A stretch of DNA of 64,000 nucleotides from Syntrophus buswellii (GCF_046097065.1 NZ_CP175563.1:744001-808000); one strand, 5' to 3'. Positions 53,417 through 62,574 are shown, counted from the first letter of the stretch. The notes: generated by a model not told the origin, from the sequence alone. Numbers and translations: made by a program.

Positions 53417-53845
53417 GAGTCGTTCCTTTCCGGGGTTTGCTCCCATATTCGTCCCTGGCCGAGGCGTCGAGGCGAGATACGGGGCACAGAAAATTCATTA
53501 TCAGTCATCGCCAGTTTAATCAATATCGGCGATATTCAAAAGCCAAATTCTTTGTGGACGAAATGAGCCCCCGCATGCGACTACATCCGCAGGAGCCGGT
53601 TGCGGGCGCTATCCCTGACGATTGTGATTTCTCCTTTGTCAACGGCCATTGATCTTAATCCACGATTGTGCGATGATCAGATCGTAAAAAATGATATGAC
53701 CGGCTGATTGTTTCGGCCGGTTCTTGTGCCTGCCCCGGGCGTCATGGGAAAAAAAGAAGCATGGATGCTGGATTCGTTGAACGAAATCTTTGCGCCTGTT
53801 ATCCATCGGGAATCCAGGATATCTTCATCCGAGGAGGACGCAGAT
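53417..53845. other. Gene-free divergent stretch
   Basis: 429 bases between divergent genes. A short hairpin (ACCGGC...GCCGGT, about 53699-53721) is the only structure seen; a frame from 53708 through this part into the next gene lacks an RBS and is probably not translated. Confidence 0.35.
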
Positions 53846-54235
53846 ATGCGTGCGATCAAAGTATTTCTTGCTGCCGGCTTGATCCTCTTCATCGCGTGTT
53901 ACGCATCTGCTGAACAGGAAAGCGAGTTTGAGGGAAAATACCAGGTCGGGAGCACCTCGTGTACAGTAAAACCGATCAAGATGGCCTTTGAAGTGCGGTG
54001 GGCAAGGGGAACAGGTTTCATGGTCTTCTTCTTCGAGAGAGAAACGGAGGATGGGAAATACATTTTCGTTTCAGAGGGAAAAGACGTGTTGCAGGATCGT
54101 TTTGAATTCGACGATCATCAATTTATATCGGGGAGATTTGTCCGATCCGATGGCAAAGTGTTCAAGGTCAAAAAAATCGCTTCCGAGAACCGGATGATGC
54201 CATGCCGGAATCCTGCACCCTTCAAGGGCAAATGA
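53846..54235 (+). CDS. Small exported protein, unknown function
   Basis: 129 residues from ATG 53846 with GGAGG six bases before it. Clear signal peptide (IKVFLAAGLILFIACYASA) and cleavage near ASA-EQ. The mature part is beta-rich (VGSTSCTVKPIKMAFEVRWA; MVFFFERETEDGKYIFVSEG) with two Cys that could form a disulfide. No family recognised; probably periplasmic. Confidence 0.7.
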   Translation: MRAIKVFLAAGLILFIACYASAEQESEFEGKYQVGSTSCTVKPIKMAFEVRWARGTGFMVFFFERETEDGKYIFVSEGKDVLQDRFEFDDHQFISGRFVRSDGKVFKVKKIASENRMMPCRNPAPFKGK

Positions 54236-54314
54236 AACGGGAGCCCTGTCAATGAAGTTGTAATGGTGAGAAACATTTGATGTTTTTGTCCAGCCAAAAA
54301 GGGGGGGTGATGCT

Positions 54315-55058
54315 ATGAAACTCAAGGAACTTGTGGCGATTACCAGGAAGACGGACATCAATAAACTGACAGAGGAGCAGATCAAAGAGCTGCAGACGGC
54401 TTTGAACCAGCTGGGCTATCCGGTCGGTGACATTGACGGCTTGGTGGGCCCGAAAACCCGCAGCGCCTGGTCCGAGTTCAAGGCGGATGTCTATGAGGAG
54501 GACCCGGTCCTGATCAACCCTGACTTTATCGCTGCGCTTCAGAAACGGGTTGAGGATGCCGGGGAGGCTCAGGACAACGACTTCAGTACCAGGGAAGGAA
54601 CCATCGATGCGATAAGGAGGGAATGCAGAAAGCAGGATATCGGATCCAATGCTCAGATCGCCTATGTCCTGGCGACCGTGGAATGGGAAACGAACCACAC
54701 CTTCAAGCCGGTTCGGGAAGCCTATTGGAAAAGCGAAGAATGGAGGAAAAATAACTTCCGGTATTACCCTTATTATGGCCGTGGATATGTCCAATTGACC
54801 TGGGACAACAACTACAAGAAATATTCACAGATTTTAGGGGTGGACCTGGTCAGCAATCCGGACCGGGCAATGGACGCTGATATCGCGCTCTTCGTTCTGG
54901 TTCATGGTTTCAAGACAGGGACGTTTACAGGCCGTAAAATCACGGATTACATCAACAAGAACAAGACGGATTTTGTTAACGCCAGACGCTGCATTAATGG
55001 AACGGATCACGCCCGTGAGATCGCCCGGTTGGCTGAGGACTTTCTGAACGCCCTTTAA
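54315..55058 (+). CDS. Peptidoglycan hydrolase with peptidoglycan-binding domain (GH19/endolysin-like)
   Basis: 247-residue protein. Residues ~15-60 form a PG_binding_1 module (IKELQTALNQLGYPVGDIDG, LVGPKTRSAW). The C-terminal ~150 residues match the lysozyme/chitinase-like (GH19-related) fold: AYVLATVEWETNHTFKPVRE with the likely catalytic Glu, then FRYYPYYGRGYVQLTWDNNY. No signal peptide, as in many phage endolysins and cargo hydrolases. No phage genes surround it, so it is an orphan; it may be a domesticated endolysin or be released by lysis. ATG 54315 follows a GGGGGGTGA stretch. Confidence 0.82.
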   Translation: MKLKELVAITRKTDINKLTEEQIKELQTALNQLGYPVGDIDGLVGPKTRSAWSEFKADVYEEDPVLINPDFIAALQKRVEDAGEAQDNDFSTREGTIDAIRRECRKQDIGSNAQIAYVLATVEWETNHTFKPVREAYWKSEEWRKNNFRYYPYYGRGYVQLTWDNNYKKYSQILGVDLVSNPDRAMDADIALFVLVHGFKTGTFTGRKITDYINKNKTDFVNARRCINGTDHAREIARLAEDFLNAL

Positions 55059-55288
55059 GAACGGGGCTCTCCAGGTAAAACAGGTGGGACAGGTTCGTGC
55101 ATTTCCTGGTTGATGGGGTATTTGCTCCCAAATCCGGTATGAGAACGCTGTTGTGGAAGAGAATGCCGTTGATGGCCGCCGCACAACGTGCCAGTATTGA
55201 AAAATGCCTGTGCGAGCCTTGATGCATCTCAATCGTGAGAAGATGAAAGGGAAGGGGGACGGTCAATCCAAGTTCGCTCTCTTGCAAA

Positions 55289-55630
55289 TCAGGTATTGTG
55301 CGGGGGAGCTGATTTTTTCGTTCCTGTTGAACCCGGCGGCTCTTGCCGGGTTGCTATCAGGTGCCTCACTGCAAGGATCGAATGGAAGAAGATCATCCTC
55401 GGTCCCGAAAATTTCATGACAGCCCTGATTTTATCCCTCATTTGCGGGTGATAGCAGTGGATCCTGCATTTCGCACACACCGGTTTGTCCTTGCCGAAGG
55501 GGCATCTGAGATATCTCTGTGCGGCATATTCAAATAGTTCCTCACAGTCCCCGCAGCGTTGATCCAACCCATGGGAATGCCGGCAGTACATGTCAATCAT
55601 GATGCCGACTGTTTTCAGCTCCCGCTCCAT
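55289..55630 (-). CDS. YgbA-family (nitrous oxide-stimulated promoter) protein
   Basis: 113-residue Cys-rich protein matching the YgbA_NO family: MIDMYCRHSHGLDQRCGDCE, LFEYAAQRYLRCPFGKDKPV, CAKCRIHCYHPQMRDKIRAV and MKFSGPRMIFFHSILAVRHL. Cysteine/histidine clusters suggest metal binding. E. coli ygbA is induced by nitric oxide; the protein's action is not well defined. ATG 55630 is chosen; GTG 55639 is an alternative. Confidence 0.85.
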   Translation of the reverse strand: MERELKTVGIMIDMYCRHSHGLDQRCGDCEELFEYAAQRYLRCPFGKDKPVCAKCRIHCYHPQMRDKIRAVMKFSGPRMIFFHSILAVRHLIATRQEPPGSTGTKKSAPPHNT

Positions 55631-55675
55631 CCTCTTCACCCTTCGGGGATGCTGTGATTCTAAATCCTTTAAAAA

Positions 55676-55852
55676 TTATGATTCGGATCTTTCCTGAAAG
55701 CAACGGATAATAGCACGGTCATGGTGAAATGCGATATCATATCTTTCCATTTCCGAGGGACCAATCCGTAATCTACTTTTCCGAATGGAAGACACCATGG
55801 TCCGGCCGACGGTAGCGTCTTGCCCGCGTACCTTGATGTCGAGGAGATGCAT
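55676..55852 (-). CDS. Doubtful short ORF
   Basis: 58 codons from ATG 55852 (MHLLDIKVRGQDATVGRTMV; IGPSEMERYDIAFHHDRAII). The composition is plausible for protein, but there is no convincing RBS and no family. The longer frame to 55996 overlaps a terminator. Low confidence. Confidence 0.25.
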   Translation of the reverse strand: MHLLDIKVRGQDATVGRTMVSSIRKSRLRIGPSEMERYDIAFHHDRAIIRCFQERSES

Positions 55853-55968
55853 GGGAGATGTTGGACATATCCTAATAGGGGATGCTAATCCGCAAGAAAA
55901 TATTTGCTTTCTCGAAGGGTTAAATTTGGGAGATTTTTCGTTTTGGGCAGCAATCGGGTAGCAGAGAA

Positions 55969-56010
55969 AAAATAAAGGGGGTTGAGCATTTTGCACAACC
56001 CCTTTATTTT
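55969..56010 (-). terminator. Bidirectional terminator after tRNA-Arg
   Basis: Minus strand reads AATAAAGGGGTTG, an ~11-base loop, CAACCCCC and a T-rich TTTATTTTTTC tail. It starts within two bases of the tRNA 3' end and has T-rich flanks on both strands. Confidence 0.85.
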
Positions 56011-56011
56011 A

Positions 56012-56088
56012 TGGTGGGCGATGCGCGATTCGAACGCGCGGCCTTTGGTTCCGGAGACCAACGCTCTATCCTACTGAGCTAATCGCCC
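56012..56088 (-). tRNA. tRNA-Arg (anticodon CCG)
   Basis: 77-base cloverleaf read on the minus strand: acceptor GGGCGAT pairs with ATCGCCC, D arm GCTC...GAGC, anticodon arm TTGGT-CTCCGGA-ACCAA giving anticodon CCG, T arm GCGCG-TTCGAAT-CGCGC, discriminator A and encoded CCA. It decodes CGG. Confidence 0.97.
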
Positions 56089-56439
56089 CTGTGACTTCGC
56101 AGATTTGTAGGATCCATCTTATGGTAAAGACAGACAAAATAGGAGGCACTCTTCTGGCATTTTTCCCTGAATCTGTCAAGGCCATATTTTACTGGCGGTT
56201 CCACGAAAGACGACCTCCATTCAGCTTCATGGGGTAAAAGTCAAATTTTAAAGTTTTTTTTCAGGGGAATGGGTTGAAATCATGGATGAATTCTGCTAAT
56301 TGTTTTGTTTGATGTGGCGTTAATTTTGAATATATAAGAAATTACCAGAAATAACAGAGTTGAATATCACGTAAGTATCATCTAAAATTCCTGTTCCGTA
56401 CCACAACATGAGCAGATTGTGGGCTTGCTTGGAGGGATG
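56089..56439 (+). other. AT-rich upstream region of the amidase gene
   Basis: 351 bases without a gene. It should carry the tRNA promoter (minus strand) and the amidase promoter (plus strand); only a candidate for the latter is seen, at 56309-56336. Confidence 0.4.
56309..56336 (+). promoter_or_regulatory. Candidate sigma-70 promoter of the amidase gene
   Basis: TTGATG (56309-56314), 16-base spacer, TATATA (56331-56336), about 100 bases before the start codon. Confidence 0.4.
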
Positions 56440-58593
56440 ATGACAGATCCACATCGTTTTGTCCGCACATCAGGTAGACTGATGGCCGCTATCTGGCTGA
56501 TGATGAGCCTGTGCTGCCTCCTCCCCCCTGATGTCCTGGCCGCCAATGCCATCCTCAATATCCGCCACTGGGTGGCGCCCGACCATACCCGGATAGTCAT
56601 TGATACCTGCGAAAGAACACGTTATCAGATGGTGAAAAAGGGGCAGGTTCTGTCTCTTTATTTCCGCAACTGCGAGGTACAGGAATCCATACCGAATTCC
56701 ATTCTTTTGAATAAAAAGGGCATTGAAAAAATACAGCACGAATCCGTCGGCAAATATCGGCATAAAGTGGATTTTTTCCTCGATAAAAAAGTAAAAACAA
56801 GGGTTTTTAATTTAAAGAGGGTTAAAGACAAACCGTACCGGATCGTTATCGACATCGAATTTCCGGATGTCGAAAAAAAGGAGCTGGAGGAGAGAGCTGA
56901 GGCCAGGCAGCAGCAAAGAGATCGAATTATCGTGATCGATCCGGGGCATGGCGGGGATGATCCGGGGGCAATCGGCCAGGGGGGAACCTATGAGAAGGAT
57001 GTCGTTCTGGAGATCAGCAGGAAACTCAGGACCCATTTAAACCAGCAACCGGGTTATCGCGCCTTCTTGACCCGTGACGGCGACTACTATGTCCCTTTTA
57101 AAAAACGGCTGAAGATCGCACGGGAATATGGCGCAGCGATGTTTATCAGCATTCACGCTGATGCCGCTGCTAACAGGGACGCGCGGGGCAGTTCCGTCTA
57201 CTGCCTTTCCGTGGACGGGGCAAGCAGCGCGGCGGCCAGGATTCTGGCAAACAAGGAAAACCTTGCCGACATGGTCGGTGGTTCCCCCAATGGCGATTCC
57301 CATGAAGCTTCTGATCCCATCATCCTGAATATGTGTCAGACCAATACCCGGAACATGTCAAAAAACTTTGGAACGTTGGTGTTGAATCACCTTGAGAGGG
57401 TGGGTCATGTGAAATTCAAGGCCGTGCAGGAAGCCCAGCTGCGGGTATTGAAGCTTCCCGAAATACCTTCGGTTCTTGTGGAAACGGCTTACATTTCCAA
57501 CATGGAGGAGGAAGAGTGGCTGAAAGATCCGGTTTTTCAATCAAGGATAGCGGAAACTGTGGGAAACGCGATCCTGGAATTTGAACCGTCACTTCCCTTG
57601 ACGCCACCGGCGTCACCCGCCGTTCTGGTCCGTCATGAGCAGGGTGCCGGAGCTGGGAAAAAGGGAGTGGCAGTCGCCGCCTCATCGGCTCCGAGACCCT
57701 CTTCCGGTAAGGCGAAGGGACCAAGTGCTTCTTCCGTTCAGTTCCATAGAGTGAAGAGGGGGGAAACCCTGCTGAAGATTGCCCTCCGCTACGAGATGTC
57801 CCTTTCCGAATTGGCGCGATTGAACTCGATGGGGATTTCAGATCCATTGCTTGCAGGAAAGCGACTGAAGATTGCACAATCAGTAACCTCTGAGACCTCG
57901 GAGGAGACAGGGAAAAGGGAGATAAAAAAATCCAGTTTATCACAGATTTCAGAACCGGAAGGGCAGGGGAGCGTCTTCCATAAGATCAAGAGAGGTGAAA
58001 CTCTGGCTACCATTGCCCGACGTTACCGAACAACGCCGGACAACCTGCTGAAGCTGAACGGACGAACCTGGAAGGATCCCCTGTATGCCGGGAACAGGAT
58101 AAAGGTGAAAGACGATGGCCATGGTGACGGCGTTCCCGATGGCGGGTCCGCGGACAGGGCAGTGAAAATCGCAAAAAACCGGGACTCCCTTCGAGGCGCA
58201 TCTTCAACATCGTCATACGAGGTCCGGCGGGGAGACAGCCTGGGCTCCATCGCCCGGGAACACCGTACGACGGTGGGGGAACTTTGCAGGCTCAACAGCA
58301 TGAAGATCGGCGATGCTCTTCTGGCAGGAACGACAATCAAGATTCCCGAAACCGCGGTGGTTGCTGAATCCCAGGAGGAGCGAACCGTCCCGGCAGCGGA
58401 GGCAACCAGCACCCGGAGGAAGGCAACCGGCCACATCACCTACAGGGTGAAGCGGGGGGATACCCTGGATACAATCGCCCGCAAGCATAAAACACCGCTC
58501 AACGTCCTTCTGTCTTTGAATAAGATGAAATTGAACGATCCGTTGTACGCCAATCAGTCCCTTAAATTGCCCAGAGAATCCTCCTTTTTCTAG
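56440..58593 (+). CDS. N-acetylmuramoyl-L-alanine amidase (AMIN-Amidase_3-4xLysM)
   Basis: 717-residue exported cell-wall amidase. Signal peptide (MAAIWLMMSLCCLLPPDVLA), AMIN domain (~35-145, ILNIRHWVAPDHTRIVIDTC), zinc amidase_3 domain (~160-385) with IVIDPGHGGDDPGAIGQGG, the His motif FISIHADAAANRDARGSSVY and SVLVETAYISNMEEEEWL, then four LysM modules (FHRVKRGETLLKIALRYEM; FHKIKRGETLATIARRYRT; SYEVRRGDSLGSIAREHRT; TYRVKRGDTLDTIARKHKT) joined by Ser/Lys-rich linkers. It cleaves the amide between MurNAc and the stem peptide, for daughter-cell separation or wall turnover. ATG 56440 is used (56437 also possible), just after GGAGG. Confidence 0.93.
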   Translation: MTDPHRFVRTSGRLMAAIWLMMSLCCLLPPDVLAANAILNIRHWVAPDHTRIVIDTCERTRYQMVKKGQVLSLYFRNCEVQESIPNSILLNKKGIEKIQHESVGKYRHKVDFFLDKKVKTRVFNLKRVKDKPYRIVIDIEFPDVEKKELEERAEARQQQRDRIIVIDPGHGGDDPGAIGQGGTYEKDVVLEISRKLRTHLNQQPGYRAFLTRDGDYYVPFKKRLKIAREYGAAMFISIHADAAANRDARGSSVYCLSVDGASSAAARILANKENLADMVGGSPNGDSHEASDPIILNMCQTNTRNMSKNFGTLVLNHLERVGHVKFKAVQEAQLRVLKLPEIPSVLVETAYISNMEEEEWLKDPVFQSRIAETVGNAILEFEPSLPLTPPASPAVLVRHEQGAGAGKKGVAVAASSAPRPSSGKAKGPSASSVQFHRVKRGETLLKIALRYEMSLSELARLNSMGISDPLLAGKRLKIAQSVTSETSEETGKREIKKSSLSQISEPEGQGSVFHKIKRGETLATIARRYRTTPDNLLKLNGRTWKDPLYAGNRIKVKDDGHGDGVPDGGSADRAVKIAKNRDSLRGASSTSSYEVRRGDSLGSIAREHRTTVGELCRLNSMKIGDALLAGTTIKIPETAVVAESQEERTVPAAEATSTRRKATGHITYRVKRGDTLDTIARKHKTPLNVLLSLNKMKLNDPLYANQSLKLPRESSFF

Positions 58594-58615
58594 GATACGG
58601 AAAAGAAGGACGCAG

Positions 58616-59101
58616 ATGAAGACGCACCGGAAATGGATCGGGACGGTTTTCCCGCTCGTGGCGATTTTCTTCCTGTTGTATCTGCCCGCTTGGAACTGCT
58701 GTGCACAGGGGGTTTTTTCCCCCAGGAGCCCTTTCCATATCAGGGGCGATCTGTTGCTGAGCTCTCCCATCCAGGAAAATGATCGGGTACCCCCTCCTTT
58801 TCCGCCCATGGATATTCCGGATTCCGGCATGTTTCCGCCGTTATCCCCTCAGGAAGGGGAGCCAAGCGGAAAAGAACGGCAATCTAGTGACATCAACAGC
58901 TGGAGCTTTTTTTCTCTCTCCCTCTCTCCCCTGGAGAATACCGGTCCCATGCGCGACATCAGCGGAAGGGCGGAGGAAAAAAACCGCCTGGAAATGCTGG
59001 AGGCTTTGACTTCGGGTTTTTCGGATATGTCTTCAAGGAGGAGACTTCAATCTCTCGGTGAGATCTTTGAGCCGGAAGTGAAGCTGGAAATCACATTTTA
59101 A
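58616..59101 (+). CDS. Small exported protein following the amidase, unknown function
   Basis: 161 residues. An N-terminal signal peptide (WIGTVFPLVAIFFLLYLPAW, cleavage near NCCAQG) is followed by a Pro/Ser-rich low-complexity part (VPPPFPPMDIPDSGMFPPLS) and a helical C-terminus (EEKNRLEMLEALTSGFSDMS). It begins 22 bases after the amidase and 18 bases before the MBL gene, so it is probably co-transcribed. No family recognised. Confidence 0.65.
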   Translation: MKTHRKWIGTVFPLVAIFFLLYLPAWNCCAQGVFSPRSPFHIRGDLLLSSPIQENDRVPPPFPPMDIPDSGMFPPLSPQEGEPSGKERQSSDINSWSFFSLSLSPLENTGPMRDISGRAEEKNRLEMLEALTSGFSDMSSRRRLQSLGEIFEPEVKLEITF

Positions 59102-59119
59102 TGAAGGAAAAAACGGTCG

Positions 59120-59767
59120 ATGCTGACAAAAATCCAGGCTGATCTCTATGCCTTCCTTTGGGAAAGCAACAGGGAGAACAACAGCAATACTTTTTTAATT
59201 CTCGGAGATAAAACGATCCTTATTGACCCGGGATACGGCCATCTCTTCGGTGAGGTGCGGCGGGGCCTTTCAGCTTTAAACCTCTCAACCGGGCAGATTG
59301 ATGTCGTTCTCGCCACTCATGCACATCCCGATCATCTCGATGCCATGACGATGTTCCGAAAGCCGACTCTGTCCATGATGGGCCAGGAAGATTTTCTGTA
59401 TTTCACCAAGCTGGCCAGCCTTTCCTTCCCAATGCCGGAGCCGGACATCCTGCTGCAGGCGGGGGAATTGGACATCGGCCGGGTGCGGCTTCAGGTTCTT
59501 GTTACGCCGGGGCATTCACCCGGTTCGCTGTGCCTTTACTGGCCGGAAAAGAAAGCCCTCTTCTGCGGGGATGTGGCCTTTGAAGATGGAATCGGCACCA
59601 CCGACCTTCCCGGTGGAGACGGAAAACTGATGAAGGAGAGTCTCATACGAATCAGCCAATTGGACGTTGAGGTCCTTCTCCCGGGGCATGGAAACGTTGT
59701 TGTCGGCCGGGAAGCGGTCCGGAGAAATTTCGAAAGAATTGAATCCTTCTGGTTCAGCTATCTTTAA
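59120..59767 (+). CDS. MBL-fold metallo-hydrolase
   Basis: 215-residue metallo-beta-lactamase-fold hydrolase. Metal motif VVLATHAHPDHLDAM (HxHxDH), second His in VLVTPGHSPGSLCLYW, Asp in ALFCGDVAFEDGIG and last His in VEVLLPGHGNVVVG. This is the glyoxalase II-like/hydroxyacylglutathione-hydrolase-like group; the substrate is unknown. ATG 59120. The last four bases overlap the stop of the convergent helical protein gene. Confidence 0.9.
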   Translation: MLTKIQADLYAFLWESNRENNSNTFLILGDKTILIDPGYGHLFGEVRRGLSALNLSTGQIDVVLATHAHPDHLDAMTMFRKPTLSMMGQEDFLYFTKLASLSFPMPEPDILLQAGELDIGRVRLQVLVTPGHSPGSLCLYWPEKKALFCGDVAFEDGIGTTDLPGGDGKLMKESLIRISQLDVEVLLPGHGNVVVGREAVRRNFERIESFWFSYL

Positions 59768-60279
59768 CGCGCTACCGCCGACCGGATTTTCTGAATGGAA
59801 CGGTCCTTTAACTGCTCCCGAACCTTTATCCACAGGGGATCCCGATCAAGGTTCGGAACCACCGCTGAACCGGAAATGCCCTGTTGCGACAGATCGCTTA
59901 TTGCCTTTGCCGCCAGCTCCCGCTCTTTTTCACTGAGTTCGGTTCGGTATCCACCGATCAGCTCCCGCAGGGGGGCGGTGTCACGATGCAGAATGCTTTC
60001 CATCATCTGGAAAACCCGTTCACTGTTGCCGTCTGGATCGACCCTGTCAAGAAGCTCCTTCAGGAGGGCAGGCCGCAGCTCAGGCTCTTTGGCTTTTTCC
60101 TGTTGTATTTCCTCCTTGAGACGCGCAAGATCCAGGGTCCCATCGATGCATTTCTGCACCCATCCCTTGACTTTGCCTCCGAGTTCACGGGAATTCAGGG
60201 CCTTTTTTTCCTCCTCCGTCATGGTCAGTCCTTTCGTCCTTTCCATGATCAGATCCAGCGTACTTTTAATCTCAGCCAT
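59764..60279 (-). CDS. Helical hypothetical protein
   Basis: 171-residue, highly charged, almost entirely helical protein (MAEIKSTLDLIMERTKGLTM; ELAAKAISDLSQQGISGSAV). No signal peptide or membrane segment. ATG 60279. A possible promoter, TTGACA (60332-60337) with an 18-base spacer and TAGCAA (60308-60313), lies upstream on the minus strand. Family unknown to me, but the composition is clearly coding. Confidence 0.7.
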   Translation of the reverse strand: MAEIKSTLDLIMERTKGLTMTEEEKKALNSRELGGKVKGWVQKCIDGTLDLARLKEEIQQEKAKEPELRPALLKELLDRVDPDGNSERVFQMMESILHRDTAPLRELIGGYRTELSEKERELAAKAISDLSQQGISGSAVVPNLDRDPLWIKVREQLKDRSIQKIRSAVAR

Positions 60280-60598
60280 TTCCAGCCCCTCTCCGATTTC
60301 TGATCTTTTGCTACGGCATCTCGACGGCGACTGTCAAGAGTTTTGTTTTCTTCCGTTTTCATTTCCGAGCAAGACAGCACGCTAAAAAATTTGATAAATT
60401 GTCTTCATTTTTTTAAAGACCTGGAATTTATTTTTTTGGAAAAATGATTAATATTATTATTCTTGATAGAGGAGATTCACTCGAACAGAGGTTGAATCAG
60501 CACCACCGGGGATGGACCGCGTTGTGACGGATGCGGCGAAAGAGGGCTAAGGCCATAAAAACCAACAGTTGTACACAGACCAGAAAGGATGGAACATC
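60280..60598. other. AT-rich divergent promoter region
   Basis: 319 bases between divergent genes. It contains the candidate minus-strand promoter at 60308-60337 and a very AT-rich block (~60370-60470); no gene is seen. Confidence 0.4.
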
Positions 60599-60991
60599 AT
60601 GGATCTGAAAGCTTATTTCGATCAGACGGAGGGAACGGGAATCCTGGCTACGGCGGACTCAGCCGGGAAAGTCGATGCTGCGATATACAGCAGACCCCAC
60701 ATTCTGGAGGATGGACAGATTGCCTTTATAACTGCCGACCGCCTGACGCATCAGAATCTTCAATCCAATCCGCATGCCGTCTATCTGTTTATTGAGGCCG
60801 GTCAGACCTGGAAAGGGAAGCGGCTGTATCTCCTTAAGACAAAAGAAGAATCCGATCCGGACAAGATTGAATCCCTGTCAAGACGGAAATATCGCCAGGA
60901 TTCTGAGGGCAATAACACTCGCAAGAGGTTCCTCGTCTATTTCTCCCTTGAAAAGGAGCTTCCCCTTGTGGGTGTTAACGAGGAACCATGA
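60599..60991 (+). CDS. PNPOx-like flavin-binding protein
   Basis: 130-residue split-barrel protein: TGILATADSAGKVDAAIYSR, then GQIAFITADRLTHQNLQSNP and AVYLFIEAG, the usual pyridoxamine-5-phosphate-oxidase-fold core. Such small members bind FMN, F420 or haem; the substrate is unknown and PNPOx activity should not be assumed. AAAGGATGGAAC precedes ATG 60599. A bidirectional terminator follows. Confidence 0.85.
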   Translation: MDLKAYFDQTEGTGILATADSAGKVDAAIYSRPHILEDGQIAFITADRLTHQNLQSNPHAVYLFIEAGQTWKGKRLYLLKTKEESDPDKIESLSRRKYRQDSEGNNTRKRFLVYFSLEKELPLVGVNEEP

Positions 60992-61043
60992 AGGCCGGGG
61001 AAAACGCAGCATGACCCAGAATAAGTGGACGGGAAGATGACGC

Positions 61044-61088
61044 AAAGAAGGGCGCCGTTTATCATCTCTTTCAACGGCGCCCTTCTTT
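61044..61088. terminator. Bidirectional rho-independent terminator
   Basis: Perfect stem AAGAAGGGCGCCGTT (61045-61059) with AACGGCGCCCTTCTT (61073-61087), extendable by one base pair, 13-base loop, A- and T-runs on both sides. It serves the PNPOx-like gene (plus) and the OFA transporter gene (minus). Confidence 0.92.
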
Positions 61089-61123
61089 TAAGATATAAGA
61101 TATTTCCCTGATGAAGGGTTTCC

Positions 61124-62359
61124 TTAGGCCTTTTCAGGCTTCTTGTAGATCAGTGCCAGAACAAAACCGGCAATCAAAAGACCCGCGGCCACATAAAGTG
61201 CAACAGGCTTGATCGCCGGGCTTGAGAAAACGAGCGGTCCGGCAACACCGGCGCAACCCCACGCCGTCAGCATCATGCCATAGATTCTGCCGATATTGGC
61301 GGGTCCGAAGGAATCCGCGGCAAAGGCGGGCATGGTTGCAAATCCGCCGCCGTAACAGGCGAGAAGGTAGCAGGCGGCAATGGTATACATCGTCACATTG
61401 GCAATCTGAGGCAGGTAAATGTAAAGGGCAGCCTGGGTGGCGAACATGGTCATGAAAACCCCTTTCCTCCCGATCAGATCGGAGGTCCAGGCCCAGAAGA
61501 GACGGCCCAGGCCGTTGAAAATAGCTGAAATCGCGACAATGGAACCACCGGCCACGGCCAGCGCTTCGGGGGTGATCCCCGGCGTCGCCTTTTTAATGAC
61601 ATCCTGCGCCAGGGGGGACAACTGGGAAATCAGTCCCAGTCCGGCGGAGACGTTCAGGAACAGCATTCCCCAAAGCAAATACCACTGGGGAGTTTTAAGG
61701 GCCTGGTTAAAGGTGAAGGAATCGGCCGCGGAAACACCACCTCCGGCTGAAGGAGAAAATCCCTTGGGCAGCCATCCTGCGGGCGGGTTCTTGTAGAACT
61801 GAGCGGCGCCTGTTACGGCAATCAGGAAGATAACGCCCCAGATGTAGAATGTTTTAGCCATTCCCATGGAGAGGATCATGCCGGGGGCGATTTTACCCAT
61901 GAAAAACGCGCCGGCGCCGAAGCCCATGACGGCCAGCCCCGTGACCAGGCCGCGCTTGTCAGGAAACCAGCGGATGAGGGTGGCGATCGGGGTCACATAG
62001 CCGAACCCGTTACCCAGGCCGGCTATGACACCAAAGCCGAGCCACAGCAGCGGCAGGCTCCCTACCTGGTCGGCGTAGCCGGCTATCAGGGTTCCAAGGC
62101 CGAAAAGGATACCGCCGATCGTAGCGACGAACTTCGGCCCCTTCTTGTCCACCAGCATGCCGCCGAACGCAGCGGAGATGCCGATCATGGCCATCAGAAT
62201 CATCATGGTGGCCTGGGTGCTCGGCTCACTCCATCCGTGAACGGTCATGAGAGGTTTTTTGAAAACTGACCAGGCATAGACAGTACCCAGACACAGCTGC
62301 ATGACGATGGCAGCTCCGGCAATGATCCAACGCTTGCTCTCTAAATTTTCGTTACTCAC
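61124..62359 (-). CDS. OFA-family MFS transporter (oxalate/formate antiporter type)
   Basis: 411-residue major facilitator with twelve membrane segments. OFA features: WIIAGAAIVMQLCLGTVYAW at the N-terminus, SVFKKPLMTVHGWSEPSTQA, and MGFGAGAFFMGKIAPGMILS; the cytoplasmic loop follows near residue 200. OFA members move oxalate/formate or monocarboxylates such as lactate. Start is GTG 62359 with AAGGAGGT nine bases upstream. Lying next to formate dehydrogenase, it may move formate, but the substrate is inferred from context only. Its own promoter is not clear; the terminator at 62495-62552 separates it from fdhA. Confidence 0.9.
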   Translation of the reverse strand: MSNENLESKRWIIAGAAIVMQLCLGTVYAWSVFKKPLMTVHGWSEPSTQATMMILMAMIGISAAFGGMLVDKKGPKFVATIGGILFGLGTLIAGYADQVGSLPLLWLGFGVIAGLGNGFGYVTPIATLIRWFPDKRGLVTGLAVMGFGAGAFFMGKIAPGMILSMGMAKTFYIWGVIFLIAVTGAAQFYKNPPAGWLPKGFSPSAGGGVSAADSFTFNQALKTPQWYLLWGMLFLNVSAGLGLISQLSPLAQDVIKKATPGITPEALAVAGGSIVAISAIFNGLGRLFWAWTSDLIGRKGVFMTMFATQAALYIYLPQIANVTMYTIAACYLLACYGGGFATMPAFAADSFGPANIGRIYGMMLTAWGCAGVAGPLVFSSPAIKPVALYVAAGLLIAGFVLALIYKKPEKA

Positions 62360-62494
62360 CTATGAATACCTCCTTGAATCAATATAAAATCCCCACTCTA
62401 AAATACGCTCCCCCCTTTATAGGCAATTGAAAATAAATTCAAGGAAAAAAATCTCCTCAGATGACAAGCGTGTCTCCAAAGGAGCGTCTTAAGG

Positions 62495-62552
62495 AAAAAC
62501 GAAAGGTATTCAGGAGATAAACGATTATGCTCGTCTTACTCCTGAATACCTT
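62495..62552 (-). terminator. Rho-independent terminator after fdhA
   Basis: Perfect 14-bp stem AAGGTATTCAGGAG (62503-62516 on the plus strand) with CTCCTGAATACCTT (62539-62552), 22-base loop. On the minus strand it is followed by CGTTTTTCC. It lies 23 bases after the fdhA stop. Confidence 0.88.
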
Positions 62553-62574
62553 AACGGGGGAGATGAACTTTTGA

